A stretch of 64,000 bases of DNA from positions 43,299,832-43,363,831 of the forward strand of contig NC_053046.1 of the NCBI RefSeq assembly GCF_003473485.1, in the 5' to 3' direction. Below, in pieces: positions 20,659-33,240 of this stretch (position 1 is its first letter; each line of letters opens with the position of its first letter). Both the position numbers and the translations under genes were made by a program. A model generated the notes under the pieces. It saw nothing but the letters and a program-made list of their open reading frames with translations. It made no database searches and was not told where the DNA came from. The DNA is from Medicago truncatula. Lineage: Eukaryota; Streptophyta; Magnoliopsida; Fabales; Fabaceae.

Positions 20659-23650
20659 CTATGACATTTGCACCATCTGATTCTGATTCATGGTTGAACC
20701 ATGTGCCCTCCTCACTCTTGTTCTCCTTGTCACTCTTCTCTTAGGCTGACCACCAAATATCATAACAAGCCATCTAGACTTTTCAATTAAAAACATATAA
20801 TATCCAATGCCTATTCCAATCACAAATCCACATCCATATCCAATCGCCACTGGTTTCCATCCAAATCTAAATTTCTCTTCACTCCAAGAGTTGTTGTCAA
20901 AGAATTGTGGAATTGTTCAGGTCCACAATTCTTTGACAAGGGAAATCCACATAACCCCAAGTTTCCTTCATAGGAATCATTTGTAAATGTATTGAATTGC
21001 GGTCCTTGAGGTATTTCTCCCACTAGATGGTTATTTGAAAGATCTAAGACTTCAAGAAAACCCAAATTGCTTAATTCTGCAGGAATCACATCAGTGAGCA
21101 CATTTGATGAGAGATCCAACCATTCCAAGTTTGTCAAGTTTCCCATGGATTTTGGAATAGGGCCAATGAGTTTGTTATGGGAAAGGTTGAGTCCTATTAG
21201 TGCATGAAGCTCACCAAAATCATTTGGAATATCTCCTTCAAATTTGTTTCTTGACAAATCAATAATTACAAAGATATTTGGAATTTTCACCAATGTCCTT
21301 TTGTTCCCTTTTGTCGCCACAATCATAGAATCATAGTACCGTGTAATTACTCCGAAAGCCGGCCTGAGAGGATCTTGCACATATACATCATTAGTCATGT
21401 ATTCCAATTGAGTAACATTCTTCATGGCTTCAAACTTTTTAAAATAGGCTTTTGGTAGCGGACCGCTAAAGTTATTGCCTGAGATATCAAAAATAATTAA
21501 ACTTGGAAATGGATGCTTGATCTTTAGATTAGCAATGATACCATGCAACTTGTTGTCTTGCAAAACCAACACTTTCAAATATTGCAGTGTTTGAAGCCAA
21601 TCAGGAAAATTGTCTTCTATGTTGTTGCTTCCGAGGTTTAGAAACTCCAACTTTGTACAGAGAGACAAGGATTTTGGAAAATGACCTTCTAATTTGTTGC
21701 CATGGAGATTTAGAGTCTGAAGCTCACAGTACTCTGAAAAGTTACTTGGCAAAGTTCCATAAAATCTATTCATTTGCAAATCCAAAACTTGAAGGAACGA
21801 TGAATTAGCAAGACATTGTGGAATGATATCTGTCAAATGATTGTGTGCCAAGTTGAGTAATTGAAGTGAACTCAAATTGCAAATTGACTCAGAGAGGTCA
21901 CCAGCCAGTAAGTTAAAACTAAGATCAAGGGCTACAGTTGTTCATTCTTCATTGAGATTTGATCTATTGATGTGAACATGTTTTGAGAGAGGTTCAAAAA
22001 TGTTAATGAATTCATTGTTTCAGGTAACCAATCTGGCACCTTTCCATTAAGTTTGTTATTGGACAAATCAAGAGAATCTAACAATGGGACTTTCCCTGAT
22101 ATGGGAAATTCTGTCAAATTGATAGAAGACAAATCCAATTTTGATAGATAAGAAAAATTGTAATTGACATTGGGTTCAAATGTTAATGATAATTGGCTAT
22201 TATGTGAAAGTGACAGAGTTTTCAAATATTGAAGTTTGGAAAAGTGTTGAAAATCAATAACATCACTCAAGTTGTTTGATGATAGATCTAGCAAAGTTAA
22301 GTTTGCAAGGTTGAAAATAGATTTTGGAATATTGCCTTGTAGCTTGTTGCCGCTTAGATCTAGCTTCTTTAAGGAATATGATGAGATTGCAGTGATATGC
22401 CTTGTAAGACGATTATTTGATAGAACTAAATGAACCAAAGACGGCAAAGATAACAAGGAGGAAGGAATTGTTCCATTTAACAAGTTGTCATTTAATCTCA
22501 AATCATTTAGCTCTTGGAACCCTGTAGTTTTGTTGGGTATGGGACCCTCTAATTTATTTTTAGAACAATCTAATGTATAAAGTTGATTCAAGTTAAATAA
22601 TGAAGATGGAATTTGACCGCTAAACAAATTTTTTGAAAGATCTAAGTGAATGAGATGTTGAAGGTTTGGAAGTGATGCATTTGGAATTCGACCACTGAGT
22701 TGGTTGCTGTAAAGATGCAAGAAAGTTAGACGTGGAAGTGTTAAAAGTGATGATGGGATTGAACCGTTTAGGTTGTTATTCGAGAGAGTTAGAGAGGTAA
22801 GATGTGTGAGGTTAGAAAAATACATAGGAATTTCCCCTTCGAATGCACATCCTGACAAATCTATGATTCTAAGAGAAGTGCTACAACTCAATTCTGGAAG
22901 TTGGCCTTGAAGTTCATCATTATATGACATATCTAGCTCTTGAATACTTGCTAAACAAATAAGGCTTCTTTTCAGTTTTCCGCTTAATCTTGTGTAATGA
23001 AGATTAAGAGTGACTAAAGATAAAGATTGGTTGAGGAGCAAAGCAATGGAGTTTGGTCTTATTGAAGACATATCTGTGGAGTCCAAAAACAGCTCTCGTA
23101 AATCTGTTGCATTTTGCAACAGCCTCTTCAAGGTAGTCTCTTTCCAAATTAAGTCATAATTTTCAGAGAGATGAAGTGATTGTAATTTGGATAGGTGAGA
23201 GATTTGAGTTGGAATTTCACCTTCTAAGTTACTATCAGACAAGTCAAGATGTGTAAGACTCTGAAATCCACAAAACTTATAATGAAAATGAGAGTCAAAG
23301 AAATCATTGTAAGAAAGGTTGAGTGTTTGGAGATGAACAAGATGAAAAAGGGTACTATTAGGATTGAATGTACCTGTAAGGCCTTCACAGCCAAGGTTGA
23401 GGTCAATCACGTGACCAGAGACTGTGTCACACGTGACGCCATTCCATGAGCAGCAATCAGTCCCATTTTTCCATGTTGCTGTTTTAAGAAGAGGGACACA
23501 TTGCGAAAACCCTATAATGAAGGATGACTTGAACTGAAGCAAAGCAGAGCTGTCATTATGATGGCATGAAAAATTGAAAGAAGAAGAAGAAGAAGAGAAG
23601 GATGGAAAATGGAAAAGAAAAAGATGCAAAAACAGAAGAAACCACGCCAT
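20659..23650 (-). pseudogene. LRR receptor-like protein gene broken by two frameshifts (RLP copy 3)
   Basis: A close paralogue of RLP copy 2. The start at 23650 (MAWFLLFLHLFLFHFPSFSS) gives a signal peptide; the open frame runs further upstream but that part includes the TATA box. LRRs run open to 21932, where a one-base change after FTSIDQIS leads to a stop. The next frame (21875-20820) keeps the late LRRs through GLCGFPLSKNCGPEQ. A second shift near 20895-20920 moves the membrane span and tail (GYGCGFVIGIGIGYYMFLI, then MNQNQMVQMS) to a third frame ending at 20659. As it stands the first frame would make a secreted LRR protein of about 570 residues without an anchor. Otherwise well preserved, so the damage is recent or could include sequencing error. 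Confidence 0.9.
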
Positions 23651-23727
23651 GAATGGTTCAATTGAAAGAAATCCAATAGAAAAAAAAGTAAGTGTGCGGA
23701 TTGAAATGACAAAGAACGCAACGTAAA

Positions 23728-23735
23728 TATTTATA
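23728..23735 (-). promoter_or_regulatory. TATA box of RLP copy 3
   Basis: TATAAATA on the minus strand about 80 bp before the start codon, in the same sequence setting as the box upstream of RLP copy 2. Confidence 0.6.
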
Positions 23736-23739
23736 GCCA

Positions 23740-24558
23740 AATTAAATACACAATATTTCATGGTCTTTGCTTGCTGACCAATGGTCGTTTTCATTCACAA
23801 TATAATTAATTAATTAATAATAAAAATGAGCAAATACTCAAAATGGATAGACTTTTTTCACTTCCATTAGTCTCTCGTTTATTTATATTTTTGACGGTTT
23901 AGAAAATACATGATTTCTGAGAAGTTCCGGTTTAATGGAAATATCTCTATTTTAGTTCATTGTATTAGGAAGCTATTAAAAATGAATTGGCATGTGCAAA
24001 TCAGTCATGCTTAGTGGAAAGGAAATAGAAGTGTCGATTGACTTGCTCATTTTAACATTTCTGTGAACAGTGGCGAAGCCACATTCTTCCCTGGAGATGC
24101 ACATGCAACCCCTCAATTTTAGAATTTGCACCTAATTTTCTAGCTTTTTCCTATCATGAACCCCCTCAAATTTCACTGTTGCACCCTTTATACCAATTAC
24201 CTTACGTCTCTTCTCTGACCATATTAAGGAAAATTGTGAATGCAGATTGTAGTTTAACCACATAATGGAATTGTTATCTTCCTCTAAAAAGAATACTTTT
24301 ACTTTATAATAATAATAAATTAGGTTGGAATCAAAGTTTCAAACTCAAATATTTTCAGGTAGAAATTGAACATGGTTGAAATGAGACAATTCTAAAATCT
24401 TGCCACTTAACCAAAGCGCAAACTTTAAATTTCTTCATTCAAGAGCATATATATATACAAGACTTAAAATTCAAATCCTTTATTTTTTTTAGGGGAAATT
24501 CAAATATTGTATTTGAAAAATGTAGCTGATAAAAAAAATTACAATTGAAAAAATTGTA

Positions 24559-24609
<51 letters not shown>

Positions 24610-26099
24610 TGAAATTTATAATTCTAATACCTTTATTTCTAAATATAAGACGTTATCTTTAATTTTCATGTCTTCTTTTTGCAAATATAATATACATTCT
24701 CCTACTTTGTAATTTTTTTTTCTTCTATATGTCAAGAGTAGATATTATATATATGATCATTATTTATGCATCTATCTGTTATTGATAATATCACTCTGTC
24801 AAATTTTAATTAGTGGTAAATATTATAATTTTTTTTTTTTAAATTGATACTCAAAAGGATCAACCCAATTCGATTTTCAGATTTCATTATATCCAATATA
24901 GTCAGAATCAAGTTTTTATATAGGATCGATAGGTTGGTGAATGATTGTAAACATGAGGGTCATATCACGATTAATAAGTCGGATCAGTAGGTAGTTGATA
25001 GAGTTGAGAGGAAAAAAATAGAGAAAATAGAGAAAAAACAGGAAACAACAAGCAAAAAAAAAAAAACACATAAAATAGAGGAAAAACAAAGGAACACAAA
25101 GCAGGGATAAAACAAACATGAGTAAAGTCGAAACACGATTGGGGTGTCATGGGATGTAGGATCGTAAGATTCTACGAACAAACACTTGAAACTGACTACA
25201 AAGATTTTATCTTTACCTTCTCTCTAACGCTAAACCCTCTCAACCATAAAATCTCATAAAATCTTCCTCTATCAAAAGTTTGACCCAAGATCCTGGCAAC
25301 GCCCATGTCTATGAATCATTTAAATTTGATTGTTTTGAAGACTCCACCTACCAAGCTTCAAAAGCTCATGTCTGATGACATTTTCAGGGTTTGTTTACCT
25401 AGAAAATAGAAATGTCCAATTAACTTCGTAGTTTCTTTTCTTTGGGATTTTGCCCTCTTTTTGTACAATCTTAATCGTACAATCTTAATTAAGAGTCAGT
25501 ATAATACTTTTTTTTTACGGTAATCCAGTATAGTACGTGTTTGAAACGGTGAAACTCGTGAATTCCAAATGCATGGAAGTCGGAACTTTAAATAACATAA
25601 CATATACATCTATTTTAAAATAGTTCATGAAAATATACAAGTTAATCAATTTAATCCCTTCCTCAATCTTAATTACCTTAAAATAAATTCTTTTTTTTAA
25701 GAAATATCTAACAAAGTTTACCATACTGTTTTGTCCTTATCATGATAAATGTTAGATGGTCGTACATATGTGGGAGACTTTTTTGAATTATTTTAAATAA
25801 ATATATTTTAACACTTGGTTTACAAGTGTTTTTTTTCAAATGCAAATTGAAATTCATTCAGATTAAAAGGGCATCATAAGCTATGCATAAAATAGTTTAC
25901 AAGCTCAACTAATCCACCAAGACAAACATAACTAAGAGACAAGCATCACAAACAGATAGAACAGCTCAATTATTTCATCATGGTTAGTATATTGAATAGT
26001 ATAGTTGCATTAATTCACAACACAACATCTATAATCATTTCATATCATGGTAAGTATTATTTATTATTTTAACTTGAATGACTTTTTGGTGAGAGTATT
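23740..26099. other. Intergenic, repeat-rich
   Basis: It contains an (AT)n run (24561-24605) and, near 24068, 'cagtggcgaagccac', which resembles the left end of a hAT-type element, but no right end or target duplication was found. The stretch 25000-25200 is purine-rich on the plus strand, giving spurious Phe-rich frames on the other strand. No gene recognised. Confidence 0.55.
24561..24605. repeat. (AT)n microsatellite
   Basis: About 22 uninterrupted AT dinucleotides. Confidence 0.95.
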
Positions 26100-29000
26100 A
26101 CTTTTCATGTTTTTAGCTTTACTATTAGAGTAGCAATTCTCTAGCTGCTAGTTCACAGTACTTAGCATACTTTCCCTCTTTTGTATAAATACCATTGTAC
26201 TGTACTCTTTTGAGATAATGAGAATTAAGAGTTTCATTCATTTCTCTCCAAGTCATAATATGGTATCAGATTTCTCTCTCATGAGAGAGAAGTTCCGATC
26301 CTAACCGTTTTCTGTTACGGTTGTTTCCGCCGCATTCTTCTTCTTCTACCTCTGTTTTTCTTCCCTCTTTCCACCATTGTTACTTGCAGAAGCTCTTTCT
26401 TTGCTTCTTTACTTCCTCTTTCTTGTTTCAATCGGTGTTTTTCATCTCTTTTCTTCTCTTTCTTCTCCTTGAATTTTGCGTTTTTACGCATTGATTTTTC
26501 GATTCCTCAATTGAATCATGCCTCCTCGTCAAGCTCCTGTCATCATTCAAGCTGCACCGCAACAAGATGTAGAATCGGTTTTCTACGTTCATCCAAGCGA
26601 AGGACCGAATTCTGTTACGATCATTCCCAAACTCAATGGCTCAAATTACTTAGCTTGGAGTCGTTCGATGAAACGCGCATTGGGAGCGAAGAACAAACTC
26701 GCCTTCATCAATGGCATTATTCAACAACCTGAAGCTTTGGATTTGAACAGAGCAGCGTGGGAACGGTGCAACCATCTAATTCATTCATGGATTATCAATT
26801 CCGTTTCTGAATCCATTGCTCAAACTATTGTCTTTCACGATTACGCTTTAGATGTTTGGGAGGACCTGAAAGAGAGATTCTCAAAAGCTGATAGAATCAG
26901 AATTTCTACTCTTCGTTCTTCCATCAACAATCTAAAGCAGGGAGGTAAAACTGTTTCTGAATACTTCACTGAGATGCGTTCACTTTGGGAAGAACTTAAT
27001 TCACATAGACCTCTTCCAAATTGTTCTTGCATTCATCGATGCTGTTGTGAAGCTTCAACTCGTGCTCATGTTTATCGTGTTGAAGACCAAATCATGCAAT
27101 TCCTCATTGGATTGAATGATCAATTTTCAATTGTCAAGACTCAGATCTTGCTTATGGATCCTCTTCCATCCTTGAACAAGGTGTATTCTTTGGTAATTCA
27201 AGAAGAGAGTAATCATGCACCTATCCTTTCTCTTCCTGCTGATGAATCCAATATTTCGGTTAATGCTGCTGATTCCAAGAAATCATATGGTCGTGGTAAA
27301 GGATATTATAGCAATCAGAAAAATTCATCTAGACACTGTACCTTTTGTAACCGCACCAACCACACCATTGATACCTGTTACCTGAAGCATGGATTTCCCA
27401 ATGCTAACAGACCAGGAAATTCCACTGCCTCCACTCAAGGATCCACTAATAGTGTTACAGTTGAATCTGGAAATGTCAGCAACACTGAGCATGGGAATGG
27501 TGACTCAGGTTTCAGTATTTCTCAAGACAGATATGAGCACCTTGTAAACTTGCTTCAACAAGCAACTCTGTCATCCTCAGCTGTGTCTCCTTCTATTTCT
27601 ACTTCAAATCAACTCACCACTTCACCATCCATGCCTATTGTTCCTTATCAGTCAGGTATACAAAGTGCTTTCTCATGCTCTTTTCATATCAATTCTTTGC
27701 CTATTTGGATCATAGATTCAGGCGCTAATGATCATGTATGTTTTTCAAAATCTCATTTCACTGCTTTTTACAAAATCAAACCTGTCCTTGTTACTCTTCC
27801 CAATGGTAATTCCATATATGTTCATTATGCTGGTAATGTATATTTTACTCCTCATTTGTACCTAAATCATGTTCTGTATTCTCCTGAATTCAAAGTCAAC
27901 TTAATTTCTGTTTCCAAAATGTGTGATTCCTTATCTTGTAGTGTCAATTTTGTTTCTAATAAATGTGTTATACAGGATGTGACATCACAGAAGATGATTG
28001 GTTTGGGTGATAAATCAAATGGTCTCTACACATTGTCTATGCAGTTTCCTAATCAGAAGATGCATCCTTATAGTAGTCTTAAGTCTTTACCAAATAAAAT
28101 GGCACATAGTGCTTGTACTATTTCTGATTCTAGTTGTTATACCCTGTTTTTGGACCTAAAAATACTGGGCCCAATTTCATTTCAAACTTTGTCAATTATC
28201 AAATTTCAACTGCACAGTTCAAATTGTCTCTGTCTCGCAGTATTTTCAATCGCAATTTTACCTATGTTTTTCTTGCATAAAACCTTTCAAAATGTCTTTA
28301 CTTGTCTTGTAAGTCATTCAAAAGTGTCTCTGAATCATTGCATTGCTTTTTCTACAGTTTATTTCAAAATTTGCAAAAAGTCGTACAGAAGGGTATTTTG
28401 GTCTTTTCCTGCAATGGGACCCATTCTCATCCTTGTGACTGTCTCTGAATCTTTTCAGATTGTTTTTTAACATTTCATCAGTAAACCTTGTTAGATTCAT
28501 TTCAAACTTGCATCTGAGTCAGTGTCGAGTCAGTTTGAATCTGTTTAGGTCATTTTTAGCCCTAGGGGCATTTTGGTCATTTCACACAAAATTTTGGCAT
28601 AGAGAGGTTACTTTGAAGTACCTCATTTAGGCCATTGGTTCGTTTTAGTCCGTTTTGTCAATTTTATTTTTGTTTCGCTTTACGTTTGGTCAAATTGCGT
28701 TTTTTATTCAATTTTATTTCAATTACATTTTGGTCCCTCAATTGAGGTTCCAAAATTGCATTTTTTGTCCAAAAAGTTTTTTATTTCATTTCATTTCAGT
28801 CCTTGCTTTTATTTTTTCAGTCCAGTCCCTATTTCTTTCAAAATTGCAAACAGGTCCTTCAAGTCAGAATTATAGGGCAGCGCCCCCTTTCTCAGTCCAA
28901 TGCCACATGTCAGTTTCCTATTGGTTCCAATGCACACATGTCAGCTATAAATACAGTGAGTCAGATTCAGAGCCATTAATTACACGCCACATCACAAACA

Positions 29001-32000
29001 GAAATCACTCTCTCTCTCCATTCAGTTACAGATCAAAATCATCAAATTCATCAAGAACACAAGAACCCTAGAAATTTCCAGAACCAAAATTCATACACAA
29101 ATGCATTAATTTTCGCATCAATCCTCAGAGATTCGTGTGAATCTTCATCACCGGATTGAAGAATTCTCCTACAATTCAAAGTGCGAGCTCACATTGAAGC
29201 AAGCTCAAGCACTGATCATAGGGATTTTTCACGCAGATTCGAGAAGCATTGAAGCAAGCTCAAACACGAAATCACAGAGAGAGAAGTAGAGAAAGAATCA
29301 GAGAAGATGAAAAGCTGAACCGGTAAACCGATTTATTTTCGGTCCAAAGAACAAACAGAAGAGTCAAAATCATCAAGAACATTCAAGTTTTTTCCAAAGA
29401 TTTTCCTCCATTAAAGGTTTCAACCAAAACCTTAGGTAAAACTCAGAATCTCTTCTCAGAAAATAATATCATAGTTTAAACCTGTAAAAATCACGCGAGC
29501 AAGCATATCAAAAATTTCCAGAATTCAAAGAAAGCTGTAACCGTAAACACAAAACCTAGATCCATAAGGATCTGAGTTTTGAAAGCGAGAACAAGCACCA
29601 GAGAAGCAGTAAACGGCGAAACGATGTAGATCCGTAAAGATCTAAACCTTTTCTTTCAAAAAAATCAAAGAAAATCAATTTCAAAACCGTACGAAATTTT
29701 CAGATCTACATCGTATCAAGCTGTGTTTGAGAAAATCATTGCTGGATTCGTGTTTAGGGTTAAAGGACGAATCAAAAGATGCAAAAATCTTTAAGTTCTG
29801 GAAATTTTAGGTCACCGGAGTTCATAGTCTCGCCGGAGAAGATGAAGTTTCCGGCGGACCTTCAAGGTCTCCGCCGTGGCTTCATCCTCACCGGCGGTGA
29901 GGTTCTAGAGAGAGGCGAGAGGAGAGGGAAGCTTAGAGAGAGAAAGAGATGAGAGAAATGGACTGGACCGGTGTCCACGTCCTTATATAGACGCTTGAAC
30001 CGGTCCGGTTTATTTCGTTTTCATCTTGAACCGTAGGATCTAGGGTTTTCTCCTTTGAATGGTTGTGATGCATTGTTACCGTGTGCTTGATCTACGTTAC
30101 CATGCGCTGTGTGTTTTGAACCGTCAGATCTGAATCTGGATCAATCCAACGCCTCTGAGGCCTTTGGATGATCCAGGCCCAGTCTGTATTGGGTTTTGGT
30201 TTGGGCTTAAATTTTTCCTTTACGTTTTTTTGTTTTTTCTTGCTATTTGCACTGCCTTTCTTGCTATCTGAACCTGTCACTTGCTTACTTTTTTTTATAA
30301 AAATTCCTAAAAAATCCTAGTTGTTTCTTGGTATATTTTTGGCATTTTTATGGTGTTTTCTTGCATGTAAAAAATGTTAAAATGGCATGAACTAATTTCC
30401 ATGTGTTTTTACACTTTTGGTATACTTTTTGCTATGTTTTTGTTCTTGATACTTTGATATGTGTTATGAATAAATGATACCATATCTTGTGATGAATATG
30501 CCTCTGGACATGTGCTTCTTTTTGCTGTTTTGAATATGATTTTATGGATTTCTTGTTTTACAAGCAACAAGTGTTTGTTTTAAAGAATAAAGTGTCAAAT
30601 TTCTCTATGAATTTGGTGTGATACTTTGCTTGCATGTGTCTCCATTAATTTCATGTCATGGCTTGAAACAAAATCTCTTTCAAAATTGCTATGATGTGAT
30701 GATTAGGGGTTACAAGTACCTTTAGGTATCATATCAAATTCTTTAGGTTTGTTACCACTTTATTACTTTCTCTTGCTTTTCCTATGCAATTTTCTTTTTG
30801 TTTATTTCCTACTATTTTGTGCTTTGTGATTACTAACCATTTCATCTCATGTGTCATACATTTCATAGCATTCCACCACCCCTTCCATTTTCTTTAGCCT
30901 AGCATTTATTTTTGCAAGTTTTAATTCATTTGGCGATGTAATTTGTTATCATTGGTTTGTAGCTTGGCAAAGGGGCCATAGAATGTATTTAGGTAATTTT
31001 TGTAATATGGACTATGGACACTATGACGCACCGGCACGCACACACTCACCCTAGATGTATGCCTAGGATTGTATGTGTAGATGTATGGCTAGGATTGCAT
31101 GGTTAGATAAACGCTTAGGTTTAAACACTTAGAGAAAATCCAACTTTTTCCAAAACATGCAAATGACCTCACTGGAAAACCTTTTTGAAAATAAGATAGG
31201 AGTCAAAACTCCTTATTTCTCTTTTATTTTCTTAAGAAAAATTTCTAATAAATTTTAACTATACTTGGATTTCATTTTGAAAAAGCTAACTCCACCTCAC
31301 TTTTTTCCAAATCTCATGCCCTTGAGGCCTCTCATCTCTATTCTTCAAAATCTCTTTTCAAACTTAAAATCAACCAACAAAAACAAAAACTATTTTTTCG
31401 AGAACGAACTACGATCGGTTTTGATCCCGTAAAACGGTACGTAGGCAAGGGACTTTAACCCCTCCAAGCCGAAATAAAAAATCAAAATTCTACTTCTTCT
31501 CACCCCCATTCTTCACTAATCTTACCTTCTTTTTACAAATAAGCAATAAAACTAAAGCGTAGAAATAAACTTAGGAGAACGGTTCTTATGGAATACCATA
31601 ATCGCTCCGGGTGCCTAACACCTTCCCGTAGTGAAAACGACCCCCGAATCTAGAACTTTTTAAGGGTTTTTCTCCTTTTACCCTTCCCAAGAAAAAAGAG
31701 AGATATCAACGGTCGAAAGGTTCAAGTCCAATTAATGGCTTGGCACCCAAAAACCATGATAACACTAGTTTTACTCAGTCTCAAACTGTGTTTGACAGTT
31801 CTAGAATACCTGAATCTGCATTGTGGCATTTCCGGCTTGGTCATTTGTCGAATCATAGATTGTCCTCTATGACTCATTTGTATCCTTCTATTATTGTTGA
31901 TAATAAAGCTGCATGTGATGTTTGTCATTTTGCCAGACATAAGAAATTGCCCTTTTCCCATAGTTCTTCTCATGCTAGCAGTAAATTTCAATTACTTCAT

Positions 32001-33240
32001 TTTGATATTTGGGGACCCCTTGCTATTAATTCTATTCATGGTCACAAATATTTTCTCACTATAGTTGATGATCACACTAGATTTTTGTGGATCATATTGC
32101 TTAAAACCAAAGCAGAAGTTCCTATGCACATTAAAAACTTCATTGTCATGATTGAGAATCAATTTCATGTTACACCTAAAATCATCAGAACTGATAATGG
32201 TTCTGAATTTCTCCTCCATGAATTTTATGCCTCTAAAGGTATTTTGCATCAAAGTTCTTGTGTTGAAACCCCCCAACAAAATGGAAGAGTGGAAAGAAAG
32301 CATCAACACATATTGAACATAGGTAGAGCCTTATTATATCAGTCAAAATTACCTTTATCTTTTTGGTCATATGCTTTCTTACATGCTGTCTTTCTCATCA
32401 ATAGAATAACTACACCTGTTCTGCACAATTTTTCTCCTTACCATTTACTTTATGACAGTCCACCAGATATCACTACTTTTAAGGTCTTTGGTTGTCTTTG
32501 CTATGCTTCATCCCTTCAAAGTCACATAACTAAACTTGAAACTAGAGCCAGAAAGTCAGTTTTCTTAGGATACAAGTTAGGTTTCAAAGGCTATGTTTTA
32601 TATGATTTACATACTAGAGAGATCTTCATATCTAGACATGTTGTTTTTCATGAATGTGTTTTACCATATAAATCCATTTCCTCATCTCAGAGTCTTGATT
32701 GGGAATATTTCACTTCCATTTCATCCCCTCCTATCATTCCTTCTGTTTCTGATATCTCTCATTCTCCATCAACTATTGAATCTGTTCCTCATACTCAGCC
32801 TACAACTACTACTACACCCACTAATGACCCTTCTCCTCCTCCACCCATTAGATGTTCTTCCAGAAATAAAATCTCTCCTTCTTATTTGAAGGATTATATT
32901 TGTCCTCATAAATCATCTACATCTGTCAATAACTTGTACTCTATTTCCAATTATGTTTCTTATCATAACATATCTAATCCCCACTCTCATTTCATTTTGT
33001 CTCTTCATGCTCATAATGAACCCAAAACCTACACTGAGGCAAACAAGTTTGAATGTTGGAGGCAAGCTATGCAAGTTGAGCTCACTGCTCTTGAAAATAC
33101 TGGAACTTGGAAGATAATTGATTCACCTCCTAATGCTAAACCTATAGGTTGTAGGTGGATTTACAAGATTAAGCATCATGCAGATGGCACTATTGAAAGA
33201 TACAAGGCCAGACTTGTTGCTAAAGGCTACAATCAACTTG
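26100..33240 (+). mobile_element. Broken Ty1/copia retrotransposon, split by a solo LTR
   Basis: A fossil. The tRNA-primer site TGGTATCAGA lies at 26261-26270, just after what looks like a 5' LTR end with a TATAAATA box near 26186. Gag starts at 26518 (MPPRQAPVIIQ), with a CCHC knuckle (CTFCNRTNHTIDTC) and the protease motif WIIDSGANDHV. Beyond the inserted solo LTR (28135-31764) are the pre-integrase block LWHFRLGHLS, the integrase core (TDNGSEF, PQQNGRVERKH) and the beginning of reverse transcriptase (GCRWIYKIKHHADGTIERYK). Reverse-transcriptase similarity stops near 33240 and I see no 3' LTR. At least two large lesions, so it is immobile. The 5' boundary is uncertain. Confidence 0.85.
28135..31764. 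mobile_element. Solo LTR, 3.6 kb, probably Ty3/gypsy Tat-Ogre type
   Basis: It starts TGTTATACCC and ends CATGATAACA, so TGTTAT and ATAACA are perfect 6-bp inverted ends. CTAGT occurs directly on both sides (28130-28134 and 31765-31769), a perfect 5-bp target duplication. It interrupts the copia element. It holds no retrotransposon protein. Its great length, and the late block 'cgctccgggtgcctaaca' followed by 'cgacccccgaa', resemble legume Ogre LTRs as I remember them. A solo LTR forms by recombination between the two LTRs of a full element. The perfect target duplication suggests it is younger than its host copia element. Confidence 0.85.

Noticed and set aside
24068-24230. A second hAT-type element starting at 'cagtggcgaagcc'
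   Set aside because: No matching right end or 8-bp duplication could be found, so only one end resembles the family.
30092-30280. 62-codon Lys-rich minus-strand frame inside the large solo LTR
   Set aside because: LTRs carry no genes in this family; low complexity and no recognisable domain.
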